Part shown: piece by piece, positions 8,334 to 17,403 of the stretch
Layout of the letters: the number at the start of each line of letters is the position of its first letter
Numbering within the stretch: position 1 is the first letter of the stretch
Source: an uncultured Bacteroides sp.
Lineage (GTDB): Bacteria > Bacteroidota > Bacteroidia > Bacteroidales > Bacteroidaceae
Assembly: GCA_900552645.1 (NCBI GenBank)
Contig: USAN01000010.1
Span: 5,218-69,217 of the forward strand
Length of the DNA stretch: 64,000 nt
Direction of reading: 5' to 3'
Program-made: the position numbers and the translations under genes
The notes under the pieces: generated by a model
The model's database searches: none
What the model saw: the letters and a program-made list of their open reading frames with translations, nothing else
What the model was told of the DNA's origin: nothing

Positions 8334-8903
8334 ATGAAATCAAAAGAAGTGATATTAGTTTTAATCTGTCTTCTATTAGCAGTTAATAAGACTAGTGGAC
8401 AGATTGCAGTAAAGAGTAATATTTTAGGAGATGCAGTGGTAATTCCTAATATAGGAGTCGAAGTTGGAATTTCTCCCAAATTTACCATCGATGTTCCATT
8501 TTATTACAACCCATGGAAATATTCAGATACCAAGCAATACAAGCTTATGTTGGTACAGCCAGAAGTTAGATATTGGCTATGTGATAAGTTCAATGGTCAT
8601 TTCTTTGGCATTAATGGGATGATAGGAGTATACAACGTAATGGGAATAAAACCTCCTTTTGCTTTATGGAAGGATATGAAGGATTATAGATATAAAGGAG
8701 AATTCTATGGTGGAGGTATATCGTATGGATATCAATTTGTACTTGGTCATCATTGGAATATAGAAGCAAATATAGGCGTAGGATATGCTTATGTTAAGTA
8801 TAAGAAATATCCTTGTGAAAACTGTGGCGAGATGATAGAAAAATCTCATAAGAATTATTTCGGTCCCACTAAAGCTGCTATAAGTCTGGTTTATTTATTT
8901 TAA
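8334..8903 (+). CDS. DUF3575-family protein of fimbrial operon
   Basis: 189 residues with a cleavable signal peptide (about 1-22, ending TSGQ). The rest consists of amphipathic beta strands with alternating aromatic residues and ends in SLVYLF, a typical outer-membrane beta-barrel C-terminus. DUF3575 proteins are found beside DUF3868 and FimA/Mfa-type fimbrial genes in Bacteroidetes. A small barrel that helps fimbrial export or anchoring is plausible but not established. A late CENCGE pair of cysteines (about 163-166) could form a disulfide or bind metal. It is the first gene of the operon, and the next gene starts 12 bases after its stop. Confidence 0.8.
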   Translation: MKSKEVILVLICLLLAVNKTSGQIAVKSNILGDAVVIPNIGVEVGISPKFTIDVPFYYNPWKYSDTKQYKLMLVQPEVRYWLCDKFNGHFFGINGMIGVYNVMGIKPPFALWKDMKDYRYKGEFYGGGISYGYQFVLGHHWNIEANIGVGYAYVKYKKYPCENCGEMIEKSHKNYFGPTKAAISLVYLF

Positions 8904-8915
8904 AAGTTATAGAAT

Positions 8916-10346
8916 ATGAAAACAATATATTTAATTCTATTATCATTTCTTCCGTTATTGGCCATTGCGCAGACTACGGATCTTGATGGTGTAAAAATCA
9001 AGAATAAAAACATTATTGTATCGGATGAGGGACAGTTAATCGTATCTATGGAGATGATAATACCTTATACAAGCAAGATTTCATCAAACAGAGTAGAAAC
9101 AATTACTCCGATAATAGAATCTACTGATAAGGTTCAGAACAAGATGCTCCCATCGGTATATATATATGGTCGTAGAAGACTTATTGTACAGCAGAGATCG
9201 GACAGAATAGATAAGAATGCATATAAGATTATACGACGTTACAATAAGACTAATCAGAATGTAGACTATGTTGTAAGAATACCATATTCTGCTTGGATGA
9301 ATGGTGCAAAGCTTAATTTGATAGTCAATAAATGTGGATGCGGAAATAATCTGGAAAGCGAACAGACTGGATTAATAGCTATGATAGGTGATAAGAGAAA
9401 AATCAATCCTTTTATATCTTTTATTACTCCTAACGTGGAAAATATAAAGATGAGAGCTGATAAAGGAAGCGCATTCCTTGATTTTCCTGTTGGACAGATA
9501 AAGATATATACTGATTTTAGAAATAATCCATCAGAGCTTAATAAAATAAAAAGTACTGTTGATGTAGTAAAGAATGATAAGAATACCACCATTACAAGTA
9601 TGAAGATTATAGGTTATGCTTCACCCGAAGGATCTTATGCATTGAATACTCGTCTGGCGCATGGACGTGCAGAAGCATTGAAGAAATATGTACTAGATCA
9701 GTACAATTTTAATACCAATATGATTTCGGTATCTTCAGTACCCGAAGATTGGGTTGGAGTTAAGAACTATGTTGAGAGTCATGAAATTGGAATGAAGAAA
9801 GAGGTACTTGCCATAATAAATAATGAATCTATAAATGATGACGAACGAGATTTTCAACTTAGAAATCTTAATTGGCAGATATATAAACAACTTCTAGAAC
9901 TCTGTTATCCTCCTCTTCGTCGATCTGATTACACAGTAAACTATAATGTACGAAGTTTTAGTGTAGATGAGGCTAAACTGATAATAAAGAGTCGTCCTCA
10001 ACAGTTGAGCTTAGATGAAATGTATCGTGTTGCTCAGACTTATCCTACCGGGAGTGCAGATTTTAATGAAGTATTCGAAACAGCAGTAAGAATGTTTCCA
10101 TCTGATCCTACTGCAAATGAAAATGCTGCAGCTATCGAACTGCATCAAGGAAATTATGAACGTGCATTGCAGTATTTAGAAAAAGCAGATCAAAATTCGG
10201 CTGCTACTCTTAATAACATAGGAGTTGCAATGATGCTTAAAGGTGATTTTGAAAAAGCTCAGTATTATTTCCAGAAGGCTCAGCAGGCTGGAAGTAACGA
10301 GGCTATTGATAATATGAAGATTATATCTTCTAGATTGAACTCATAA
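8916..10346 (+). CDS. DUF3868 / OmpA-like / TPR fimbrial accessory protein
   Basis: 476 residues with a signal peptide (about 1-18, LLAIAQ). An N-terminal DUF3868 beta domain (about 20-175) is followed by an OmpA-like segment (about 225-345) with the typical IIGYASPEGSY and LNTRLAHGRAEALKKYV, then TPR-like repeats (about 390-470, GNYERALQYLEKA and GDFEKAQYYFQKA). The OmpA-like part is expected to bind peptidoglycan, so the protein may tie the fimbrial base to the wall. Its overall plan closely parallels the lipoprotein at 42311-43993, but that protein has a lipobox and this one has a cleavable signal. It sits between DUF3575 and the major pilin. Confidence 0.83.
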   Translation: MKTIYLILLSFLPLLAIAQTTDLDGVKIKNKNIIVSDEGQLIVSMEMIIPYTSKISSNRVETITPIIESTDKVQNKMLPSVYIYGRRRLIVQQRSDRIDKNAYKIIRRYNKTNQNVDYVVRIPYSAWMNGAKLNLIVNKCGCGNNLESEQTGLIAMIGDKRKINPFISFITPNVENIKMRADKGSAFLDFPVGQIKIYTDFRNNPSELNKIKSTVDVVKNDKNTTITSMKIIGYASPEGSYALNTRLAHGRAEALKKYVLDQYNFNTNMISVSSVPEDWVGVKNYVESHEIGMKKEVLAIINNESINDDERDFQLRNLNWQIYKQLLELCYPPLRRSDYTVNYNVRSFSVDEAKLIIKSRPQQLSLDEMYRVAQTYPTGSADFNEVFETAVRMFPSDPTANENAAAIELHQGNYERALQYLEKADQNSAATLNNIGVAMMLKGDFEKAQYYFQKAQQAGSNEAIDNMKIISSRLNS

Positions 10347-10384
10347 GTGTGTGCAGAGATAAATAAAAAATTAAAATTAAAATT

Positions 10385-11938
10385 ATGAAAGTTAAGAATT
10401 TAGCACTTGGAATGTTTGCAATAAGCCTGATGGCTTCTTGCTCAAACAATGATCTTGTGGATGAGAATTTAAGTACTGGTAATTTGTCAGGTAATTCTTA
10501 TGTAGCTGTAAAGGTGGTTACACCTTCAATGAGTAATGAATCAAGAGCCTTGGGAGGTTTCTCGGATGGTACAGTAGATGAAAATAGTGTAACTTCAGTT
10601 CAGTTCCTTTTCTTCGACAAGGACGGTAATTCATGTGGTATAGCTCCTCAGACTATTAACAGTTTCAGCTGGACAAAACAGACGGCAGGTAGTTCACAGA
10701 ATATAGAGGCATATTCTGATGCGGTAATATTGTTCAGTAATCCTACATCTGTACCTGCCAAAATATTGGCAATTCTTAATCCAACAGGAAATGAAGGTTT
10801 TTCGGCTAGTACTACATTGGCAGACGTACAGGCAAAGAGTGCAGATTATAGATCTTATCAAACGAATGGTAATTTTGTAATGTCTAATTCTGTATATAAG
10901 AATGCTAATGGAGATATAATGTATACTACTCCACTAGAACTGAAAAATATAGCCAAAACACAAGATGATGCTAAAAATAATCCTGTAACTATTCCGGTAG
11001 AAAGAGTTTTGGCTAAAGTAGGTGTAACTGATGGTAGTCTTAATGTTACTTCAGCTGCTCAGGTTTTGAAGGTAGACGGCGTTGATCTTTCCATAACAGC
11101 AAGTTTGGTTGGATTTAAAGTTACTTACGATAATAATGTGTCTTATTTATTGAAAAATATGACAGGATATGAAAATTATGGAGGTTGGAATTGGAATGAC
11201 GTAAATAATATGCGTTCTTATTGGGCTACTTCTGCAGTTGGAACATATGAAAATTATAATTATAATGAAGTATCCGCAAATAAGAATCCGGTTTATTGCA
11301 ATGAAAATACTTCCTCTACTACTCCTAAACTTATTGTTGCGGCTCAACTAAAAGCTACTAGCGGTGGGGCAGCTGTAACTCTTATGAAATGGCGCGGAGT
11401 TATGTATAGCGAACAAGGACTAAGAAATCACTTTGCAAATATCCTCGGCAAATATTATAAGAAGACTAGTGCTGCCGGAGTAACCCCTGCAACATATGCT
11501 TCTATTGCCCCAACAGATTTTGCTTTTACAACTCAAGGAAGTCGTCCATATAACGTTACAGTTTCTTTAGTATCAGGTGCACCAACTTTCTATACACTCT
11601 CTACGGATGGTAGTGGTACGAAGATCGCTACTGATGCTACTACTGCTCTTAATGCAGATATTAACAGTTTGGGCGATATATTGTACTGGAAGGATGGTAT
11701 GACATATTATTATGTTGACATTGAACATAATGGTGGAGAAGGTTTAGGAGCGAAAGGATTAGTTAGAAATCATGTTTATCAGATAAGTATCGCTTCTGTA
11801 ACAGGATTGGGTACTCCTATATGGCAGCCTTCTAATGATATTATTCCTGAAACTCCTACAAACGAATCATCATATATAGCAGCCAAAATAAATGTACTTG
11901 GATGGAAAATTGTAAGTCAATCTGTTGATTTAAAATAA
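10385..11938 (+). CDS. Mfa1/FimA-type major fimbrial subunit (type V pilin)
   Basis: 517 residues. A lipoprotein signal (LMASC, Cys near residue 19) leads to a short propeptide and then the motif ESRALGG near residue 57. In type V pili an arginine-specific protease cuts after such an Arg to release a strand groove for polymerisation. The C-terminus (KINVLGWKIVSQSVDLK) matches the donor-strand end of Mfa1/FimA pilins. The long middle holds the two beta-sandwich pilin domains. Its position first among the fimbrillin genes, and the hairpin just after it, suggest that it is made in excess as the shaft subunit. It could instead be another fimbrillin class, but the order and anatomy fit the major subunit. 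Confidence 0.85.
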   Translation: MKVKNLALGMFAISLMASCSNNDLVDENLSTGNLSGNSYVAVKVVTPSMSNESRALGGFSDGTVDENSVTSVQFLFFDKDGNSCGIAPQTINSFSWTKQTAGSSQNIEAYSDAVILFSNPTSVPAKILAILNPTGNEGFSASTTLADVQAKSADYRSYQTNGNFVMSNSVYKNANGDIMYTTPLELKNIAKTQDDAKNNPVTIPVERVLAKVGVTDGSLNVTSAAQVLKVDGVDLSITASLVGFKVTYDNNVSYLLKNMTGYENYGGWNWNDVNNMRSYWATSAVGTYENYNYNEVSANKNPVYCNENTSSTTPKLIVAAQLKATSGGAAVTLMKWRGVMYSEQGLRNHFANILGKYYKKTSAAGVTPATYASIAPTDFAFTTQGSRPYNVTVSLVSGAPTFYTLSTDGSGTKIATDATTALNADINSLGDILYWKDGMTYYYVDIEHNGGEGLGAKGLVRNHVYQISIASVTGLGTPIWQPSNDIIPETPTNESSYIAAKINVLGWKIVSQSVDLK

Positions 11939-11948
11939 TCTGATATAA

Positions 11949-11984
11949 ATAATAATGGGGAAGTGAATTCTTTCCCATTATTAT
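11949..11984 (+). other. stem-loop after the major pilin gene
   Basis: ATAATAATGGG (11949-11959) pairs with CCCATTATTAT (11974-11984) over a 14-base loop. An A-rich stretch follows rather than a T-run, so it may protect the pilin mRNA 3' end or cause partial termination rather than act as a full terminator. A second small dyad (CTGTATC/GATACAG, 12005-12030) follows. The whole pilin-to-anchor gap is 188 bases, far longer than the other gaps in the operon. Confidence 0.5.
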
Positions 11985-12126
11985 AGAAAAATATTAATCA
12001 CTTGCTGTATCGGTGCAAAGATAGATACAGATCATGGAAATATAAATAATATTTCCCACTTGAAAGGAATATTAAATAGGAGATACAACTCCGAACTATA
12101 TATAGAAACAAGAAAATAATATAATA

Positions 12127-13167
12127 ATGAAAGCAGATAATTTAATTAAGAGGATTGTAGCAAAGCAATTTTGCATAGTAGGTCTAGCTTTGATGGTAGC
12201 TTCTTGTAATGAGATTCTTGATAATAATTATGGAGATTGCTCTGTAGAGTATCGTGTCAAGTTCAAGTATGATATGAATTTGAAATATGCTGATGCTTTT
12301 GCACATGAAGTAACTTCTGTTACATTATATGCTTTTGACGAGAATGGTAAATTCGTATATCAGCGTACTGAACAGGGAGAGATATTAAAGGCTGATAATT
12401 ATTCTATGCCTGTAGAAATAGCACCAGGTAATTATGAATTGGTAGCATGGGGAGGATTGGAGGACCAGCAATCTTTCTCAGTACCGATACTTCAGCCCAA
12501 TGTATCTACACTCGAGACCCTTACATGCAGTATGAACCGTAAGCATGTAGGAAGAATTGCAGATGGGTCGGCTTATATAGATGCAGAACTGAAGCCTCTG
12601 TTTCATGGTCATATTCAGAAGCAGGCATTTTCTCGGGCAAGTAGTCAGAAAATTGTAACAATAAACCTTACAAAAAATACTAACTCTGTAAGGATAATCC
12701 TGCAGGAGTTGTCGGGTAATTCTGTCAATCCAGACGATTTTATATTTACAATAGATGATGAGAATGGATTGATGGACTATAAGAATTCTTTGATAGAAGA
12801 TGAACCTATAAAATATTTTGCATGGCACAAGGATAATGGCACTGCTGGCATTGATGATGCAGTAAAGGCTTCTCGTACTGCCAATAATCTGGCTATTGCC
12901 GAACTTACAGTAGGTCGTCTGGTAAAAGAGAAAAATCCTATTCTTACTATAAAGAATAAAGTAGGAGAAAAAGTTCTTTCTATTCCTCTTATTGATTATG
13001 CGTTACTTATTAAAGGATATTATAACAAGAATATGGACGATCAGGAATATTTGGATCGTCAGGATGAGTATAATATGACATTTTTCCTAAATAATGGCAA
13101 ATGGGTAAGTTCTTCTATTATAATTAATGGTTGGAAGGTGGTTTTTAATGATGCTGATTTGAAATAA
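12127..13167 (+). CDS. Mfa2/FimB-type fimbrial anchor subunit
   Basis: 346 residues with a lipobox signal (MVASC, Cys about 27). The mature N-terminus has the FimB/Mfa2 signature: charged-aromatic strands FKYDMNLKYADAF, LYAFDENGKFVY and the loop APGNYELVAWGG. Unlike the pilin before it and the subunits after it, it has no Ser-Arg-Ala cleavage motif close to the lipid-modified Cys. This agrees with a cell-bound anchor and length terminator that is not processed. It ends in NGWKVVFNDADLK. The first gene after the 188-base gap, it starts a closely spaced run of three more genes. Confidence 0.83.
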   Translation: MKADNLIKRIVAKQFCIVGLALMVASCNEILDNNYGDCSVEYRVKFKYDMNLKYADAFAHEVTSVTLYAFDENGKFVYQRTEQGEILKADNYSMPVEIAPGNYELVAWGGLEDQQSFSVPILQPNVSTLETLTCSMNRKHVGRIADGSAYIDAELKPLFHGHIQKQAFSRASSQKIVTINLTKNTNSVRIILQELSGNSVNPDDFIFTIDDENGLMDYKNSLIEDEPIKYFAWHKDNGTAGIDDAVKASRTANNLAIAELTVGRLVKEKNPILTIKNKVGEKVLSIPLIDYALLIKGYYNKNMDDQEYLDRQDEYNMTFFLNNGKWVSSSIIINGWKVVFNDADLK

Positions 13168-13180
13168 AAATATTATAGGC

Positions 13181-14212
13181 ATGAAATCAATATATAAATC
13201 GATATTAATCTTGGTTCTTATTATCGGAGTGATGACTTCGTGTAATAGTATACTTGATGAAAATGAATATTATACTAACGATGTAAATGTCAAGTTTACT
13301 ATTTCTATGAATAATCATTTGCCGTCAAGAGCCGTTATGCTTGGTGAAAATCTCGATACGTATGAGAATCAAATGGATCTGAGTCAGCTTAATGTATATC
13401 TTTTAAGAGGATCTAGTAGCTGGAAGGTGCAAGATATATTGGCACAGCGTATAAGTGATTCTGTTTATGAAATAATAGGATCGGTTACTTTGCCTAAATC
13501 GTTGGCTGAGACTCAGAATACATATAAGATTATGGTGTTTGCAAATAGCGGAAGTTTAATCAATATAAATACTGTTGGTACTTTGTCTTATAATTATGAT
13601 GTATCTACATTTTATCCTATACAAGGAACGGTTTATAAATATATTCCTATGTGGGGTGTGGCTACTCGTAATGTAATTATGGAGTTAGGCAAACGAACCG
13701 ATTTAGGTACTATAAATGTATTAAGAGCATTGGCAAAAGTTGAAGTTTCTCTTGATGAATCAGTAGATTTCTTTGCGCTTCAGAGTGTAAAAATCAATAA
13801 TTATAATAACAAAGGTTATGCTTTACCATCTACATATGCATCAATAGATAATTTAATGGAGAATCTGACTTCAGATAATATAAATGTTCCTACTGGCAGC
13901 CTTGTAAATTCTACTATGGATTTCTTCCAGATAGATGCAAAGCATTACATAATCTATATTCCAGAGTTTAATAACCAGGGGGCGACTCAGTCTAGTATAA
14001 AGGTTACCGTAAAAATGACCTCAACTTCAGAAACTAAGGAGTATACTATAAACTTTAAGGATTATAGTTCTTCATCTAATAATACAATATGGAACATATG
14101 CAGGAATTATGATTATAAGTTCAATATATGTGGACTTAATCAGGATATTAAGCTGTATTACACAATAGATGCATGGAATACGTATAATATAGATGTACCG
14201 GCTTTTGAATAA
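13181..14212 (+). CDS. fimbrillin-family minor subunit
   Basis: 343 residues with a lipobox signal (VMTSC, Cys about 21). The propeptide ends near LPSRAV (about residue 48), a candidate Arg-protease site like that of the major pilin. Beta-rich fimbrillin repeats follow, with DLSQLNVYLLRG and IMVFANSG matching the FimA-superfamily core, and the C-terminus is IDAWNTYNIDVPAFE. Order and processing motif suggest a tip or adaptor subunit comparable in place to Mfa3/FimC, but I cannot assign an exact counterpart. It starts 13 bases after the anchor gene and 11 bases before the next gene. Confidence 0.72.
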   Translation: MKSIYKSILILVLIIGVMTSCNSILDENEYYTNDVNVKFTISMNNHLPSRAVMLGENLDTYENQMDLSQLNVYLLRGSSSWKVQDILAQRISDSVYEIIGSVTLPKSLAETQNTYKIMVFANSGSLININTVGTLSYNYDVSTFYPIQGTVYKYIPMWGVATRNVIMELGKRTDLGTINVLRALAKVEVSLDESVDFFALQSVKINNYNNKGYALPSTYASIDNLMENLTSDNINVPTGSLVNSTMDFFQIDAKHYIIYIPEFNNQGATQSSIKVTVKMTSTSETKEYTINFKDYSSSSNNTIWNICRNYDYKFNICGLNQDIKLYYTIDAWNTYNIDVPAFE

Positions 14213-14223
14213 AATAAAAGAAG

Positions 14224-17076
14224 ATGATTATGAAAGTATCTAAAATATATATGGTATTTATGAGATCAGTTATTATCATGACTTTATTTACATTAGGTAG
14301 TTGTGTGGAAGATAATATTGCTGATGCTCCTAGTGAAATAGAGGATGTAAGTGTAAGGCTTCAAATTAGCTCTCCTAAAGCCGATGACGTAGTTTCATCG
14401 CGTGCACCGGATGAGAATCTTATAAATGATTTATATGTGTTTGTTTTTGATGGTAGTGGTAATGTAAAGTCAAAAACATATTTAAGTGGAAGTCAGCTTA
14501 CTGATGGAACTACAGGATTACAACCATCAACTACTAGTGCCAATAACTGGATAAAAATAAATACTACTACAGGCGACTCATATATATATGGAATAGCAAA
14601 TATTAGTGGAAGTACTAATAATTATACTGGAAGTGTAAAAGATCAATTAGATGCGATAATAAGCCTCAATCAGTTGAAAGCTTTATCGGTTACATTGAAT
14701 AACGACCTTACAAGGAATGGAAATACTTACTTGATGGCCGGAGCTGTAAATAGTGGTAATGTTTATAAGATCACGAATACAGATATAAAAACTTTGGTCC
14801 TCAAAAGACTTGATTCTGTAATAACTTTCAAGTTTAAATATGGATCTAAATGTACAAGTTTCGTACCACAGAGTTATCAGGTATGTAATGTACCTAAGAA
14901 GTCTTATATGTTCGAGAAAAGTGCCACAAGAACTGTTGCCGCCGCCAATAGCTGGGATGCTTCACAACAGTCATCTGATTTTTATAATAGTTCGGAACTT
15001 ACAGGAACATTGGCTGCCGATATGGGGTTTACCTTCTATCTTTCCGAGAACAGACCTAACGGTAAATTGGCTATATCTGGAAATACAGAGAAGGAGGCGT
15101 ATGGAATGCGTGAGAAACAGACTAAGACTTCTACAGGATCCTCAACTCGTCCTACTGTAAGTAACGGGGCTTATGTATATGCTCCTGATTATGGAACATA
15201 TGTCGTAGTTAAAGGTAAATATTACGGCAAAGCTTCTGATAACGGAACCGATAAGGGTATTGAGGCTGATGTAAGATATGTAATACATTTAGGATATGCG
15301 GTAGGAGGTAGTTTTAATGAAAAGGCAAATGACTTCTTTAGTAGTAGGAACTGTAAGTATACTTATAACTTAACCGTAAATGGTGTAGACGATATTGTAG
15401 TTGAAGTTGTAAGTACATCAGAAATAGAAAACTCACCAGGTGCCGAAGGCGACGTAACCTTCTTGGATGGTACTACTAAGTATTTGTTAGATGCTCATTA
15501 TGAAACGGTTTTATTGAAGTTCAGCAAGAACTTGCTTGAATCGGGTAAGCTTAAGACAGATTTCTTTAAATATAAAATATCTACTCCTTTTACCAAGATG
15601 GGTTATACTGACGAAAACTGGATACATATTATTAGAAATTCAAAGTCTGGAAACACTTATAGTGAACAGTTTATGCCATATAAGTCAAATAGTGGAACTT
15701 ACCTTACAATAAGCCAATTCATTGACGAGTTGAAAAAAATTGCTAATGGGCAGATTACAAATGCGTATGATAATAGCAATAATGTTGTTTATACTTGTCA
15801 TATAGATGAGTTTTATTACGATAATCCTCCATCAGGCTTCACTCCTACAGCCGGAGTACCTTTATGGAAATATTTTGTGAATGTGCCTAACCGTGAGGCT
15901 CAGATACTTAATGATGTTTCATTGAGTCCTGATGGAAATAGTTCTGTAATAAGATCTACTTATGTTATATCACAGAGGGCTATCCAGACATTCTATGATA
16001 CTGACGTAACTAACTCAAGCCTGACTGATGCATATGGGGTAGAAGTATATAATGAGACTGGTCCTCTACAAGGATGGGACGTTTATAATAATGGAAATAG
16101 AAATAGCAGTTATACAAGTTTGAACGACGGACGTTATAATTTTGTCCCTATTGTTAATAGTTATGCTACAAAATGGGATGTTCTTTTATCTTATGGTAAC
16201 AATGGTTACAAGAATAGTACTACTACCACATTGAATGCTATGAACTCTACATATAGCAGAGCTTACATAGCATGTATGCAGCGTAATAGGGACTTGGATG
16301 GAGACAATACTATTGATGCCGACGAGATAAAATGGTATTTGCCTGCTATAAACCAATATGTTGGAATGTTTTTGGGAGACGCCGGTTTAAGTGAGGAGTC
16401 CAAACTTTATACTGAAAATCAGTATATATACAAACATTTTCTAAGTAGCACACATAAATCTGCAAACTTGATAGTTTATTGGGGTGAAGAGTCTGTGTCT
16501 ACAAGTGCAGGTACTGAATACGATATGGTTACAAAGATTAATAATCAGAATGTTAATTACTATAGATGTATGAGAAACCTAGGTTCTTCTACTCCTCAGA
16601 ATTACTACGTATCTTCTTCATATAACATCACTACTCCTTATATAAATAAGAAGGCTTTGCGAAGTGTTGTAAGTAATGGCGAACTTGGAGTACATACAAA
16701 CTGGGATACAGAGAGTAGATTGCCATTAAAGGGAATCGCAATTGGAACAGGAACTTCAACTCGAGTTGTTTCTACCATAGGAAGTGCCATAGTATATAAT
16801 TCTAATTATATAGTTAATACCCCATGTTACTACGCAGGAAGTACAAATGGAACCTGGCGCGCTCCTAATCTAAGAGAATTGTATCTAATGTCTGTTTCAG
16901 GTTATCTTTCGGCTAATGATGTGGCAAGAACAAAGTTTAAATTTTGGAATGTGCCTATACCAGGTAGCAATACATCTTATCGTATAGGATGGTTCTATAA
17001 CGGAAGTAATCTTACTATGGGATCGGGTTTAGTAGATGAAGGCGATCATATACGATGCATAAAAGATAATCAATAA
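14224..17076 (+). CDS. large fimbrial tip subunit / adhesin candidate
   Basis: 950 residues. The lipobox signal (LGSC, Cys near residue 28) is followed by SSRAPDE near residue 60, again a candidate Arg cleavage site. The N-terminal half is fimbrillin-like (LINDLYVFVFDGSGNV; DUF4906-type arrangement, from memory of the family). The C-terminal third is a separate domain containing DLDGDNTIDADEIKWYLPA, then RAPNLRELYLMS and a final GDHIRCIKD, which recalls C-type-lectin/FGE-like or Fibrobacter paralogous domains. Such a domain at the end of a large fimbrial protein suggests a tip adhesin. The DGDNTIDADE stretch could bind calcium. Two in-frame ATGs (14224, 14230) are possible. The next gene starts 6 bases after the stop. 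Confidence 0.75.
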   Translation: MIMKVSKIYMVFMRSVIIMTLFTLGSCVEDNIADAPSEIEDVSVRLQISSPKADDVVSSRAPDENLINDLYVFVFDGSGNVKSKTYLSGSQLTDGTTGLQPSTTSANNWIKINTTTGDSYIYGIANISGSTNNYTGSVKDQLDAIISLNQLKALSVTLNNDLTRNGNTYLMAGAVNSGNVYKITNTDIKTLVLKRLDSVITFKFKYGSKCTSFVPQSYQVCNVPKKSYMFEKSATRTVAAANSWDASQQSSDFYNSSELTGTLAADMGFTFYLSENRPNGKLAISGNTEKEAYGMREKQTKTSTGSSTRPTVSNGAYVYAPDYGTYVVVKGKYYGKASDNGTDKGIEADVRYVIHLGYAVGGSFNEKANDFFSSRNCKYTYNLTVNGVDDIVVEVVSTSEIENSPGAEGDVTFLDGTTKYLLDAHYETVLLKFSKNLLESGKLKTDFFKYKISTPFTKMGYTDENWIHIIRNSKSGNTYSEQFMPYKSNSGTYLTISQFIDELKKIANGQITNAYDNSNNVVYTCHIDEFYYDNPPSGFTPTAGVPLWKYFVNVPNREAQILNDVSLSPDGNSSVIRSTYVISQRAIQTFYDTDVTNSSLTDAYGVEVYNETGPLQGWDVYNNGNRNSSYTSLNDGRYNFVPIVNSYATKWDVLLSYGNNGYKNSTTTTLNAMNSTYSRAYIACMQRNRDLDGDNTIDADEIKWYLPAINQYVGMFLGDAGLSEESKLYTENQYIYKHFLSSTHKSANLIVYWGEESVSTSAGTEYDMVTKINNQNVNYYRCMRNLGSSTPQNYYVSSSYNITTPYINKKALRSVVSNGELGVHTNWDTESRLPLKGIAIGTGTSTRVVSTIGSAIVYNSNYIVNTPCYYAGSTNGTWRAPNLRELYLMSVSGYLSANDVARTKFKFWNVPIPGSNTSYRIGWFYNGSNLTMGSGLVDEGDHIRCIKDNQ

Positions 17077-17082
17077 TAATAT

Positions 17083-17355
17083 ATGAATAACATCTTGACA
17101 ATTATGGATAAGGAATGTTTCAGTAAGTCTGAAGTATTCCTTTATAAAGAAGATACTAAATGGTATGCATATTACCATTCGGCCGAGCTTCTTAACAGTC
17201 CGTCTTCCAGGGAGTGTATAAAAGATAAGATTCAGTTCCTGTTTTACGGAGTACTACTTGAGAAGTTTGAAGTAGATCTTTTCAAACTTCTTGAAAAAAA
17301 CTGGAGAGTAGAATTATGTGCCGACGAAGAAATAATGCTTATCCATTGTTACTAA
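17083..17355 (+). CDS. 90-residue hypothetical protein at end of fimbrial operon
   Basis: I do not recognise this protein. It has no signal peptide or membrane segment and is acidic with many aromatic residues (VFLYKEDTKWYAYYHSAELL, IQFLFYGVLLEKFEVDLFKLLEK), so a small cytoplasmic fold is likely. An alternative start (Met8, 17104) gives 83 residues. It begins 6 bases after the large tip subunit and so is almost certainly co-transcribed with the fimbrial genes. A cytoplasmic protein inside a secretion-type operon may be regulatory, but nothing in the sequence proves this. Confidence 0.6.
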   Translation: MNNILTIMDKECFSKSEVFLYKEDTKWYAYYHSAELLNSPSSRECIKDKIQFLFYGVLLEKFEVDLFKLLEKNWRVELCADEEIMLIHCY

Positions 17356-17403
17356 CAGTGTGATTATATTTATATTTGTCGAAGCTGAATAAACTAAAAT
17401 ATC

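Noticed and set aside
12016..12023. Minus-strand TATCTTTG in the pilin-anchor gap as an antisense promoter
   Set aside because: It fits the -7 consensus by chance-level match only. There is no -33 element at the right distance and no minus-strand gene or transcript to support it.
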